Source of the DNA: Marinococcus luteus_A
GTDB lineage: Bacteria > Bacillota > Bacilli > Bacillales > Marinococcaceae
Assembly (NCBI RefSeq): GCF_034497705.1
Contig: NZ_JAXRUV010000004.1
Span: forward strand, 196,518 to 260,517
Length of the DNA stretch: 64,000 nucleotides
Direction of reading: 5' to 3'
Part shown: positions 49,888 through 58,127 of the stretch, in pieces
How positions within the stretch are numbered: position 1 is the stretch's first letter
Layout of the letters: each line of letters begins with the position of its first letter
Made by a program: the position numbers and the translations under genes
The notes under the pieces: model-generated
What the model saw: only the letters and a program-made list of their open reading frames with translations
Databases searched by the model: none
What the model was told of the DNA's origin: nothing

Positions 49888-50463
49888 TTAAAAAATTAAA
49901 ATTGCTATTCCTAACGCAAAAGCAATCCACTTGAATTTATTATTTTCATCACGTTGTTCTTTGATATCTTTTTCTAACGTGTTTATTTTTTTTATAGCCC
50001 TATTCATCGCTTCATCTGTATGATTTTTTTGATTGATATGTAATTCTTTCGAAACGGGAAAAATTAAAATTAATTCGTTTATTTGATTTTGAAAATCAAG
50101 CCTTAAATCCTCCAATTGCTTTTGTAGCTTTTCCATTTTAGTATTATTCATATATATAGTTTCTTTTTTAAATTTATTTAAAAGTTCTAAAATAGATTCG
50201 TATTTTTCATCCCATCTTTGAATTTCTCTTCTTTTAAATAAGGTATTAGAATCTTGATTTTTATTAATAGTATTTAAAATGGACTCCTGCAATTCTTTTT
50301 GTTTTTTAATAATATGATCAATTTTTTTTAATAATACTGCGTCTGCATTTACTAGTTGCCCGTGATTCCTTTGAGAGATTTTTTGGAGTTCATTTAGTTC
50401 TACAGCCATTTCAGCTGCAGATTCTCCAAGCCCTGCTATATATTCAATTTCTTTTTCTTTAAT
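49888..50463 (-). CDS. Tail-anchored coiled-coil protein, first gene of the toxin-block operon
   Basis: About 191 residues if begun at the ATT at 50463, or 173 from the ATG at 50409. The protein is a long coiled coil with a single C-terminal hydrophobic segment ('FKWIAFALGIAILIF'), so it is probably tail-anchored in the membrane with the coil in the cytoplasm. The only strong ribosome site (AAAGGAG) stands about 65-70 bases before the ATG. The frame is open from there with a plausible peptide ('SIKEKEIEYIAGLGESAAE'), and only ATT codons are available as starts. I therefore favour an ATT start, with reserve. It could recruit the GTPases to the membrane. Confidence 0.7.
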   Translation of the reverse strand: MKEKEIEYIAGLGESAAEMAVELNELQKISQRNHGQLVNADAVLLKKIDHIIKKQKELQESILNTINKNQDSNTLFKRREIQRWDEKYESILELLNKFKKETIYMNNTKMEKLQKQLEDLRLDFQNQINELILIFPVSKELHINQKNHTDEAMNRAIKKINTLEKDIKEQRDENNKFKWIAFALGIAILIF

Positions 50464-50591
50464 AGAAATATAAATCCCTCTCCTTTCTAAGACTCTTTTA
50501 ATAATTCTTTAATACTAATATCGGAAACAATATATGATTTTTTATACCAATATTACATTTTTCTACCATAAGTCAATTAAATCTATAAAAT

Positions 50592-50624
50592 AAGGCATGC
50601 CCGTTAATAAACCGGTCATGCCTT
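50592..50624 (-). terminator. Terminator after the YihY-family gene
   Basis: On the minus strand AAGGCATG-CCG pairs with CGG-CATGCCTT with one mismatch, followed by TTATTTTAT. It separates the YihY gene from the start of the AT-rich block. Confidence 0.75.
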
Positions 50625-50693
50625 CGTCTTCTTTATATACCAGTTCAAATAATCGAACCAATAATTAAAAACAGTTTCATTAATAATTATTTT

Positions 50694-51548
50694 TTAATGC
50701 TCTCCACGGGCGTTGTTTATTTTTCTAGTTGTACCATTTTTTCTGCGGTGAAAAATAACGTTCATCTCTGCACCGATCATGAGTACCAGGCCAGTCAGGA
50801 AAAACCAAAGCAGCAGAATAATAACACCACCGAGGCTTCCGTAGGTAGCCGAGTAATTTCCAAAGTTACTGACATAAAAGGAAAAGCCGAGCGATACTAT
50901 CTGCCATAAAAGCGCAGCGGTTATGGATCCTACCAGTATTTCCTTCCACTTTAAGGTTTGATTCGGCGCGAACCGGTACAACAACAAAAGCATGAGTGTC
51001 ATAACGATAACCGCTATTACCCAACGGAGCACCTGAAATAAAACCTCTGTCTGCGCTGGGAGACCGAGAACAGAGCTGATCATCGAAATCAGGACATTTC
51101 CGAATATCGGAAGCACCAGGGCCACTACGATAGTCAAAATCATACAGATCGTAAGAGCAATAGCTATCAAACGCACTTTAATAAACGAGCGTGTCTCCTC
51201 AACATCATAAGCTTCATTGGAAGATTTAATAAACGCGTTTATACCGTTCGAGGCTGACCAGAGTGCGCCGAGCAGACTGACTACAAATAAGATACCGCGT
51301 GGCTCCTGTACCAGGGTTGTAATATTTTCTTCGAACAACGAAGCGGTGTCCGACGGTGCGATGGTCCCTATAAAGCTGACTACGGAGTTAGGATTCAAAT
51401 TTAATAATGGTAGAATGGTCAACGCAAAAATAAGAAGTGGAAAAATGGAAAGAATATAATAATACGCCTGGGCGGCGGCAAGCAATGGCACATTATCTTC
51501 TTTAAATTCGGTCATCAAATCCGAGATGTATGGCTTTATTTTTTTCAC
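50694..51548 (-). CDS. YihY/BrkB-family inner membrane protein
   Basis: 284 residues with six membrane helices. Family hallmarks are 'DNVPLLAAAQAYYYILSIFP' near the N-terminus, 'ALWSASNGINAFIKSSNEAY' and 'WKEILVGSITAALLWQI', then 'YGSLGGVIILLLWFFLTG'. The family was once called ribonuclease BN in error; its function is unknown, though roles in envelope stress or export have been proposed. Here its leader carries RNA element A and a sigma-B-like promoter, so it is probably part of the general stress response. Confidence 0.9.
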   Translation of the reverse strand: MKKIKPYISDLMTEFKEDNVPLLAAAQAYYYILSIFPLLIFALTILPLLNLNPNSVVSFIGTIAPSDTASLFEENITTLVQEPRGILFVVSLLGALWSASNGINAFIKSSNEAYDVEETRSFIKVRLIAIALTICMILTIVVALVLPIFGNVLISMISSVLGLPAQTEVLFQVLRWVIAVIVMTLMLLLLYRFAPNQTLKWKEILVGSITAALLWQIVSLGFSFYVSNFGNYSATYGSLGGVIILLLWFFLTGLVLMIGAEMNVIFHRRKNGTTRKINNARGEH

Positions 51549-51697
51549 ATGGGTACGCCCTTTCTCTAAATGCGATAGCTTTTCTAAACACTGAACGCCT
51601 GTATAAATAATAAAATTCCTGAAACAGATCTTCTGGCGTTATGCCCCCTTTCGTTTATTAAGTGATCGCCACGGGACAGCTTCTGCTTTTTAAGCAA

Positions 51698-51769
51698 TAA
51701 AAAAAGCCAGAAAAAGATCATATCTTTTCCTGGCTTACAGAACAGCTGTGACTGTCTGTTGCTGCCGAT
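51698..51769 (-). ncRNA. Structured leader RNA element, copy A, with terminator
   Basis: On the minus strand: CGGCAGCA, hairpin ACAGACAG/CTGTTCTGT (one bulged base, loop TCACAG), then AAGCC. The AAGCC begins a long terminator (AAGCCAGGAAAAGAT / ATCTTTTTCTGGCTT, then seven T). It precedes the YihY-family gene by 150 bases. It shares layout with copies B, C and D, but its stem sequence differs. Confidence 0.65.
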
Positions 51770-51796
51770 GCTATTTAGTTATTGCCTGTGGTATGT

Positions 51797-51822
51797 TTAC
51801 CTTTCCGGGGTACAATCGAAAC
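51797..51822 (-). promoter_or_regulatory. Sigma-B-like promoter driving RNA element A and the YihY gene
   Basis: On the minus strand GTTTCG, a 14-base spacer, AGGTAA. Compared with GTTTAA-N14-GGGTAA the -35 has two mismatches and the -10 one. The start point would fall about 20 bases before element A. Confidence 0.5.
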
Positions 51823-51925
51823 GTATTATTTTCTTTGCCCCAAAAAACAAGCGAAATTCTAACATAAAAAGCCAGCCGGCACTAAGCAATTCTGTATCGC
51901 TCCGAAGATTTTATTGTTTCCCAAT

Positions 51926-52621
51926 CTAATTTTGTGGCTGCACAACCAATACAGCATACCCTTTATCCCCTGTAAAATGCCAGGAAACAAATACTTCTGT
52001 AATTTTCCCATCAATAAATGATTCCAGACTCGCTTTATTAATCATTCGCAGCTCGAGCGGTTTCTTTACTTCTTTTAATTCATTCTTATAACCGGCTGCG
52101 ATCAGCTCTTTTTCAATTTCAACAAATACCCCTGTCCTCTTAATAACAATGTTCCGCTCATTCAGCCAAAAAGATTCTGTCGTTTCAGGCACCTTTTGGC
52201 CCCATTCGCTTAATTCAATGATTTTATCGTTAAATCGCGTATGATTCAGATGATCCGGCCATTTCGCCTGGCATCCCGAGGTATCTTCTGACATAATACC
52301 AAGAATAACGCCCCGCTTTTTATCAAGATCCCAGTCAAAGTACATTTCCTGAATAGTAATCCCTGCTATCTTCTCCAGCTGGGAGCGCATCTCTGTCTGG
52401 AGTTGATCAAACAACAGATCTCTCGTTTCCTCTACACGCTTGTTTTCTTTTTGAGAGACCAGGATGGCTTCCATCGGCGCTAAAAAGTCCCGCAGATGGA
52501 TAACGAGAAAAGGATGCTCGATCGTCACATACACTGAGGTCGGCCCTTTTCCAAAGTTTTCCCGGATCAATTTTCCGATGTAGCCTGCAATTTCCCCATG
52601 TTCATTTCTTGTCTCTTCCAT
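51926..52621 (-). CDS. MpsC-family (DUF2294) protein, paralogue 1
   Basis: 231 residues in two related halves. Each half carries a domain opening: 'GEIAGYIGKLIRENFGKGPT' in the first. The halves then end in a tryptophan-containing strand ('EMYFDWDLDKKRGVILGIMS' and 'EVFVSWHFTGDKGYAVLVVQ'). The family is annotated as part of an Mps Na-translocating or membrane-potential system; the MpsA/MpsB partners are not in this window, and the function of MpsC is unclear. Cytoplasmic, no signal. An AAAGGAG site precedes the ATG. Two more paralogues lie at 53577 and 61387. Confidence 0.85.
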   Translation of the reverse strand: MEETRNEHGEIAGYIGKLIRENFGKGPTSVYVTIEHPFLVIHLRDFLAPMEAILVSQKENKRVEETRDLLFDQLQTEMRSQLEKIAGITIQEMYFDWDLDKKRGVILGIMSEDTSGCQAKWPDHLNHTRFNDKIIELSEWGQKVPETTESFWLNERNIVIKRTGVFVEIEKELIAAGYKNELKEVKKPLELRMINKASLESFIDGKITEVFVSWHFTGDKGYAVLVVQPQN

Positions 52622-53576
52622 CGTACAACTCCTTTTAAAAACAAATGGTTATACAGCCTGGCGTTCAGTTGCCATCTGTTTTTCCGTATATGTGTCTTTT
52701 TTTTCTGCTTTCTCCTCCCTTCGATCGTTGTTTCGAAAAGAAACACGAGTTATTTTTACTCTTAAAGGTTTAAAAAACACAAAAAAACCACAGAGAAAAA
52801 CTCCCTGCAGCTTATTCATCAGCGTTAATTGTCTGATGACTTCCGCTCCATGTGCCAGCAGGTCCCTATTAGACCACCTGTCGTCTATTGCTAAAAAGCA
52901 TACCAAAATAAGGCAGGCGCTGCCTGCTGTTTTCTCTACAGTCTTTTGTCCCGCCGACCAATTACTTTTCAACCAGGGTAAAGGCAAGCAGGAAACAGCA
53001 TTACCGGGCAGTGCATTACTAGCGCTTTTGTCTAAAATGTTAACCGCCATCATTAGGTAAGCTGTTTAATATATGCTTTTTTACGCAGACTTTCACCACG
53101 CGTAACACCAATCGTACTTGGTATATAAATAATTAACAATCGTAAAGTAAATAGGAGATATTAATTAATACTCCTGCAGTAAAACATAAAAACCCTCCCT
53201 GCCGGCGTAGGAAGAGCTTTTTCTATGGAGAAGCCACCATTCTATGTGTCTTCCATCTATTATGATACGCTCCTCCCCCTTCAAAGTAAAAGAGAACGAT
53301 TAAATACGAGACCCTGTAGACTAAAATGAATCATTTTAATGATTTTTCTGGAACTAACCTGCTGCTCATACAAATTTTACACTTTTAGGTCTCTCTTTTT
53401 AACAAGATCTAATTTGACGGGTAGCTAAAGGTATTTTCTTATATTCGAAATTTTGGAAGGCTTTTAGTTCTGGTTCTTTAGACTCAATAAATCGAAAACC
53501 CGTATATAAAAAGCTTATTTAATAGTATAATGGTAATAAGTTAGGAAGAACCCCGCTTCTTACAAAAGGAGACTTT
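52622..53576. other. 955-base gap without a convincing gene
   Basis: Overlapping frames of 134 codons (minus, 52649-53053) and 122 codons (plus, 52692-53060) exist, but neither has a ribosome site or a recognisable domain. The stretch 53060-53576 is AT-rich. It ends with a promoter-like region before MpsC paralogue 2 (TATAAT-like hexamers near 53525). It may be decayed coding sequence. Confidence 0.5.
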
Positions 53577-54275
53577 ATGGAACAACAGCAAACTGAAACC
53601 AAGATGATTGCAGCTTACACCGGCAAAGCATTGAGAGATCACTTTGGCAAAGGCCCGGTCAATATTCACATTTCATTTAAGCGGCCATTTTTGATTATGT
53701 ATGTGAAAGATTTCTTAGGACCGATGGAAAATATTTTATTGCAGCAAAATGAAGAACAGCGTATTGCGAAATCAAGAGAGTTTATTATGAACGAATTTTG
53801 TCCCCGGATTCAGCCGGATATTGAAGACATGATAAATGGGACAATTAAAGAATGGTACTTTGACTGGAATTTAAAAGAACACAGCGGTATGATCTGGGCA
53901 GTAATGAATGAGAAACCGTCCAAAAAAATTCCATGGCCGGGAGAACTCAGCCAGAAGGCATTCGAAAGAAAAATCGTGAATCTAAGTATAAAAGGCCAAA
54001 AAGAACCTGACTATACGAAGGCTTATTGGATTGATGAACGCTCGATTATGATTTACCGATCCGGTGTTTTTGTTGAGATCGAGAAAGAACTCATTCATGC
54101 AGGCTTTGAAGAGCAGCTGAAAATTGCCAAACGGCCAATGGAACGGCGGCTGTTTCAAGAAGAACATATGGAGCCGATTCTTCAGAGAAAAATCTCAGAC
54201 GTTTTCACCGACTGGAATTTCAGTGCAGACAAAGGCTACATGGTACTGGCATTGGAGCCGGAAAAAAAGAGATAG
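53577..54275 (+). CDS. MpsC-family (DUF2294) protein, paralogue 2
   Basis: 232 residues, aligned end to end with paralogue 1 and organised in the same two halves. 'AYTGKALRDHFGKGPVNIHI', 'LGPMENILLQQNEEQRI', 'IKEWYFDWNLKEHSGMIWAV' mark the first half. 'YRSGVFVEIEKELIHAGFEE' and 'ISDVFTDWNFSADKGYMVLA' mark the second. AAAGGAG stands seven bases before the ATG. It is divergent from paralogue 1 across the 955-base gap. The function is not established; the conserved Trp-bearing strands may form a binding surface. Confidence 0.86.
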   Translation: MEQQQTETKMIAAYTGKALRDHFGKGPVNIHISFKRPFLIMYVKDFLGPMENILLQQNEEQRIAKSREFIMNEFCPRIQPDIEDMINGTIKEWYFDWNLKEHSGMIWAVMNEKPSKKIPWPGELSQKAFERKIVNLSIKGQKEPDYTKAYWIDERSIMIYRSGVFVEIEKELIHAGFEEQLKIAKRPMERRLFQEEHMEPILQRKISDVFTDWNFSADKGYMVLALEPEKKR

Positions 54276-54331
54276 TTCGCAGGTATATTGGTTCTTCAGT
54301 CCGGTTTATGAGCTCTTTTATAAAACGAAAC

Positions 54332-54357
54332 GTTTAGGGCGGAAATGAATAAGGTAT
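54332..54357 (+). promoter_or_regulatory. Sigma-B-like promoter driving RNA element B and the ATP-grasp gene
   Basis: GTTTAG (54332-54337), a 14-base spacer and AGGTAT (54352-54357): one mismatch in each box from GTTTAA-N14-GGGTAT. Confidence 0.6.
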
Positions 54358-54385
54358 AGGTGACATTAGTCAAACACTTATTATT

Positions 54386-54457
54386 GATGGCAGCAATGTT
54401 TTGAAATAAAGCAAAACATGAGCCGGGAAGGTACCAGCGCCTTTTCGGCTCTTTTTT
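54386..54457 (+). ncRNA. Structured leader RNA element, copy B, with terminator
   Basis: GGCAGCA, a perfect hairpin ATGTTTTG/CAAAACAT with loop AAATAAAG, then GAGCC. The GCC can close the element with the first GGC or act as the left arm of the terminator (GAGCCG...CGGCTC, six T). It lies about 110 bases before the ATP-grasp gene. Confidence 0.72.
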
Positions 54458-54567
54458 ATGCTCATGGAAAAAGTTAGAAAAACAATAATTTTCCTTTACA
54501 CGCTGCCGGCAGAAATTTTATTAGTCGTTAAGGCTGTACACTATATATCTAAAATGGAGGCTCCGCC

Positions 54568-55635
54568 ATGAATATACTATTAACCTCGGCAGCACGCCGA
54601 ATAGATTTTGTTCAATTTTTCCAGGAAGCGATGAACGGATTAAATATCGAGGGAACAGTCGTGGTCACTGATCCGGAGCCCGGGGCCCCGGCAATCCAGC
54701 AGGCAGACAGATCCTATGTTACTCCGCACCAGACGGATGAAAACTACCTGGACACGATCCTTTCGATCTGTGAAGATGAAGTGATTAAAATGCTCATTCC
54801 ATTAAACGACTGGGAAATCACCAAATTTGCAGAAGCCCGTCATGAGATTGAAAAATTGGGGGTAAGAGTTTTTACACCGGAGGTTTCCACTGTACAGGCG
54901 ATGAGAGACAAGCATCAATACCGGGAACTGCTTGGCAGATTCGGTGTCGCGGCACCAATTTCCTACCTGACGGTGGAGGAAGCAGCGAAAGGAATTGAAA
55001 ACCAGGAGGTGACCTGGCCGCTGATTGTTAAACCACGCAACGGCTCGGCTTCGGTCGGCATTAACATCGTTTCCTCTGTTGAAGATATGCAGTTTGCCTA
55101 CAAACAGGCGGTAGATGCGGTCAAAAACAGTCCGATCGCTGATGATTCCATTCATGACCCCGAAGACAACATCGTGATCCAGCAGGTCGTGGATGGAGAA
55201 AAATACAGCGTTGACATCGTTAATGACCTGGAAGGAAATTATTTAACTACTCTGGCCCTGAAGCAGCTCGAAATGCGCGGAGGCGATGTGGATAAAGCGA
55301 TCTCAGTAAAAGACGAAGCACTGATGGAAGTAGGCAGAAAAATCGGAGAAAACTTGAAGCATATCGGCTACATTAATACTGATGTGTTTTATGATGGCCA
55401 CGACTACTATGTGATTGATATTAATCCAAGATTTGGAGGCGGATACGCCCTCTCCCACGCTGCCGGAGCAAATATTCCTTCAGCTTACATCGCTTTGGCC
55501 GCAGGTAAAGAGCTTCACCCGGAATGGCTGAATGACAAAGAAAACATCGAGCTTGCACGGTTTGACAGAGTTGTAAAAATTGATAAAAACAAAGGAATTC
55601 ATACGGCTCCGGATGAAACCTCATCTACCGTGTAA
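54568..55635 (+). CDS. ATP-grasp enzyme (PylC/carbamoyl-phosphate-synthase-like ligase)
   Basis: 355 residues. 'ILLTSAARRIDFVQFFQEA' is the N-terminal Rossmann part. The ATP-grasp core has 'WPLIVKPRNGSASVGINIV' (the ATP-lysine) and 'IVIQQVVDGEKYSVDIVND'. The metal site is 'GYINTDVFYDGHDYYVIDIN' followed by PRFGGG. Such enzymes join a carboxylate to an amine by an acyl-phosphate. The M20 peptidase gene 51 bases downstream suggests a pathway that makes or breaks an amide or peptide, perhaps a compatible solute or a wall precursor; the product is unknown. Its leader carries RNA element B. Confidence 0.87.
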   Translation: MNILLTSAARRIDFVQFFQEAMNGLNIEGTVVVTDPEPGAPAIQQADRSYVTPHQTDENYLDTILSICEDEVIKMLIPLNDWEITKFAEARHEIEKLGVRVFTPEVSTVQAMRDKHQYRELLGRFGVAAPISYLTVEEAAKGIENQEVTWPLIVKPRNGSASVGINIVSSVEDMQFAYKQAVDAVKNSPIADDSIHDPEDNIVIQQVVDGEKYSVDIVNDLEGNYLTTLALKQLEMRGGDVDKAISVKDEALMEVGRKIGENLKHIGYINTDVFYDGHDYYVIDINPRFGGGYALSHAAGANIPSAYIALAAGKELHPEWLNDKENIELARFDRVVKIDKNKGIHTAPDETSSTV

Positions 55636-55686
55636 ATGATGCGCCTTTTTTTAGTATGATGAAACATTTACGCGAGGAGGCTCAGA

Positions 55687-56784
55687 ATGAATGAAACGAT
55701 TCCTCTCCTAAAAACATTAATCAGCTATAATACGTCGAGTCTGTCCGGCGTTAATGAAGCAATGGATTTTTGCAAAAAGTGGATGGAAGACCGCGGCCTG
55801 GATGTCCAAAAGCATGAAAATAACGGGCATTCCATGCTCGTATGCGAAGTCGGAAGCGGGACTCACACTCTTGTTTTTAATGGCCATCTAGACGTCGTCA
55901 AAGGCAAAGAAGAGCAGTTCGCTCCCTACGAAAAAGACGCGAAGCTTTACGGCCGCGGTTCGGCAGACATGAAAGCCGGACTTGCGGCTATGATGTCTGC
56001 AATGATGCGTTTAAAAGAAACCTCCCCCGGCTGTAAAGTACAGCTCCAAATAGTTCCCGATGAAGAAACCGGCGGACGCAACGGCACCGGCTATTTAGTT
56101 GATACCGGCCATAAAGGGGATTTTGTTATCTGCGGAGAGCCTACTGGTCTGGGAATTGCTATTCAATCCAAAGGCGTTCTGCAGCTGGATATTACTGTAA
56201 CCGGCTCCTCCACGCATGGCAGCCGTCCGTGGGAAGGAGAGAATGCGATCGAAAAAGCATTTGCGCTCTACCAGCGTATCAAGCAGCTCCCGTTTTCCCA
56301 GGAGCGCTCAGAATTATACGCCCAGCCTTCTATTAATCTGGCTAAAATTCAGGCGGGCACCGTATATAACAAGGTCCCGTCCAAATGCGAATTTTCGCTT
56401 GATATCCGCTACCTGCCGGACCAGCTGCCGGAGGATATTTTACAGCAGATTAACAGTCTATCCGATGATGAAGTGTCTGTTCATATCTGCAACGACCCCG
56501 TAAATACGGAAGTTGATAATCCTTATGTTAAAGCGTTATCCGAGTCCATTACCCGCCATACCCAGCTTGAGAAGGTGAATATTTTCGGTCAGCATGGGTC
56601 ATCAGATGGACAGTACTTTACAGTTTACGGCATTCCAGCCGTAGAATTCGGCCCTGTCGGCTACAACTGGCATGGAGACAATGAACTTGTTTACACGAGC
56701 TCCATCCCTGAATACGAGAATATTTTAGTGGATTTTGCCGGAAGTTTTTCTACTGTCCAACTGCCAGTAGTTAATAACGATTAA
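55687..56784 (+). CDS. M20-family metallopeptidase (ArgE/DapE/ACY1-like)
   Basis: 365 residues. Zinc ligands and catalytic residues are visible: 'FNGHLDVV' (His, Asp), 'GRGSADMKAGLAAMMSAMMR' (Asp), 'IVPDEETGGRNGTGYL' (Glu-Glu), 'ICGEPTGLG', the dimerisation-domain 'GSSTHGSRPWEGENAIEKA', and the late 'GQHGSSDGQYF'. Family members remove N-acyl groups or succinyl groups or cut dipeptides. A GCGAGGAGG site precedes the ATG. It is the second gene after the ATP-grasp enzyme and ends at a strong terminator. Substrate unknown. Confidence 0.92.
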   Translation: MNETIPLLKTLISYNTSSLSGVNEAMDFCKKWMEDRGLDVQKHENNGHSMLVCEVGSGTHTLVFNGHLDVVKGKEEQFAPYEKDAKLYGRGSADMKAGLAAMMSAMMRLKETSPGCKVQLQIVPDEETGGRNGTGYLVDTGHKGDFVICGEPTGLGIAIQSKGVLQLDITVTGSSTHGSRPWEGENAIEKAFALYQRIKQLPFSQERSELYAQPSINLAKIQAGTVYNKVPSKCEFSLDIRYLPDQLPEDILQQINSLSDDEVSVHICNDPVNTEVDNPYVKALSESITRHTQLEKVNIFGQHGSSDGQYFTVYGIPAVEFGPVGYNWHGDNELVYTSSIPEYENILVDFAGSFSTVQLPVVNND

Positions 56785-56820
56785 AAAATAGGAGCGGCTT
56801 AACTGCCGCTCCTATTTTTT
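56783..56820. terminator. Bidirectional terminator after the M20 peptidase gene
   Basis: AAAAAATAGGAGCGGC pairs perfectly with GCCGCTCCTATTTTTT around TTAACT, between convergent genes. Confidence 0.92.
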
Positions 56821-57901
56821 AATTGCTTTGCGTATTGTTTTGAAGCACTTCCCGAAAGTGAACAGCCGTTTCCCGAATGGCATCGGCCGCCTGTGGGTAA
56901 TAGCCCAACTTCTTTAAAAACGTATGAGCCATCCCTTTATATTCAATATAGTGTACGGGACTCTCCTGCTTCTGAAGCTTTCTTATGAAATCCTCTCCCT
57001 GCGTCCGAAGAAAATCAAATTCAGCCGTCACAATCATCATCGGAGGATACGTAACGTTTTCTTTATTACGCAACGGGGATACGAGCGGCTGATCGAGCTC
57101 TTCAAGATCTGTGACATACAGCGACTGAATAAATGAAAGCGACTCCCGCATGGTCACAAGCTCCTGGCGTACAAGCTCTCTATCTGCGCCTGGATTGTAC
57201 TGCTCCATTTTCCGAGTTCCGCCGGACACATCGGATAAATCCAACAAAGGAGCCAATAAGCTCATATAGCAAATGTTCCAGGATTTTTCACGGCTTAAAT
57301 GATAAACGCCAAGCGCAAGATTCGCTCCGACACTGTCGCCTACCAGACCAACACGCCCCGTATCTGCACCGAATTCATCCCGGTTGTCACATACATAGCG
57401 CACACTGTCAAAGCAGTCATTCAGCCCTTCTGCATATTTGTGCTCCGGGGCGAGCCGGTATTCGACTGCAACTACTACAGCCTCTGCCTTTTCGGCCAGC
57501 AGTTTGCATATATTGTCCATTACTCTCTCGTCGCGTTCAAAGAACCCGCCGCCGTGAAAATAAACGAGCATTGGCTTCGTGTTATTTGACCGGTTATATA
57601 CTTTCAGCTCCAAGTCACGGCCTTCTAAAGAAACAAGCTTTGTTTCCATACGAACATTGGAGCTTAAATCCCGATTCTCTTTTTCTTTATTGTTGCGGAT
57701 GATTTCAAGATCATCATGCGTCATCGGGCGTCTCAGTCCTGGATCAGATTCCTGCTCCAGAAATTGTTTCACTCTTGGATCAAGACCTTCTTTATCTTCT
57801 AAAAACGGTATGCCTTTTGCAACTAATTCCACGCTTCCCTCATTCACAAGAGATGCTTTTTCTTCTAAACGATGCACAAGCTCTTCATGGCTGTAATCCA
57901 T
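56819..57901 (-). CDS. Alpha/beta hydrolase (HSL-type carboxylesterase)
   Basis: 360 residues, cytoplasmic. 'VYFHGGGFFERD' gives the oxyanion HGGG, and the nucleophile elbow is GDSVGAN (valine where the family usually has Ala). 'TAEFDFLRTQGEDF' carries the Asp and 'YKGMAHTFLKKLGYY' the His. A cap of about 90 residues lies N-terminal. It belongs to the Abhydrolase_3 group like the enzyme at 6177, but has no membrane anchor. An AGGAGG site precedes the ATG. Monocistronic. Substrate unknown. Confidence 0.9.
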   Translation of the reverse strand: MDYSHEELVHRLEEKASLVNEGSVELVAKGIPFLEDKEGLDPRVKQFLEQESDPGLRRPMTHDDLEIIRNNKEKENRDLSSNVRMETKLVSLEGRDLELKVYNRSNNTKPMLVYFHGGGFFERDERVMDNICKLLAEKAEAVVVAVEYRLAPEHKYAEGLNDCFDSVRYVCDNRDEFGADTGRVGLVGDSVGANLALGVYHLSREKSWNICYMSLLAPLLDLSDVSGGTRKMEQYNPGADRELVRQELVTMRESLSFIQSLYVTDLEELDQPLVSPLRNKENVTYPPMMIVTAEFDFLRTQGEDFIRKLQKQESPVHYIEYKGMAHTFLKKLGYYPQAADAIRETAVHFREVLQNNTQSN

Positions 57902-58093
57902 ACGCGTAAAATCCTCCTAAGTGAGAATAAAAACAAACTATATTATTACACATTTCATTCTTAAATACTGTTCCCAAAAATTTATTTATTTATGCCTTTA
58001 GTGATAATTTTCGAATTTAGATAAATACCATTGAAAAAATTTTCCCCGCGAATGGACCAATCGAAACCTGAATTAAACTCCTTTCCAATAAGC

Positions 58094-58127
58094 AAAAGAA
58101 GGATACCTGTCACGGCATCCTTCTTTT
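58094..58127 (-). terminator. Terminator of the DUF6241-like gene
   Basis: AAAAGAAGGAT pairs with ATCCTTCTTTT around ACCTGTCACGGC; T-rich sequence follows on the minus strand. Confidence 0.78.

Noticed and set aside
52649..53060. Overlapping 134- (minus) and 122-codon (plus) frames
   Set aside because: Neither has a ribosome site nor a domain I recognise, and they exclude each other; listed as a gap.
57133..57702. 189-codon plus-strand open frame
   Set aside because: Antisense to the alpha/beta hydrolase with HGGG and GDSVGAN; low-complexity, Arg/His-rich translation typical of a shadow frame.
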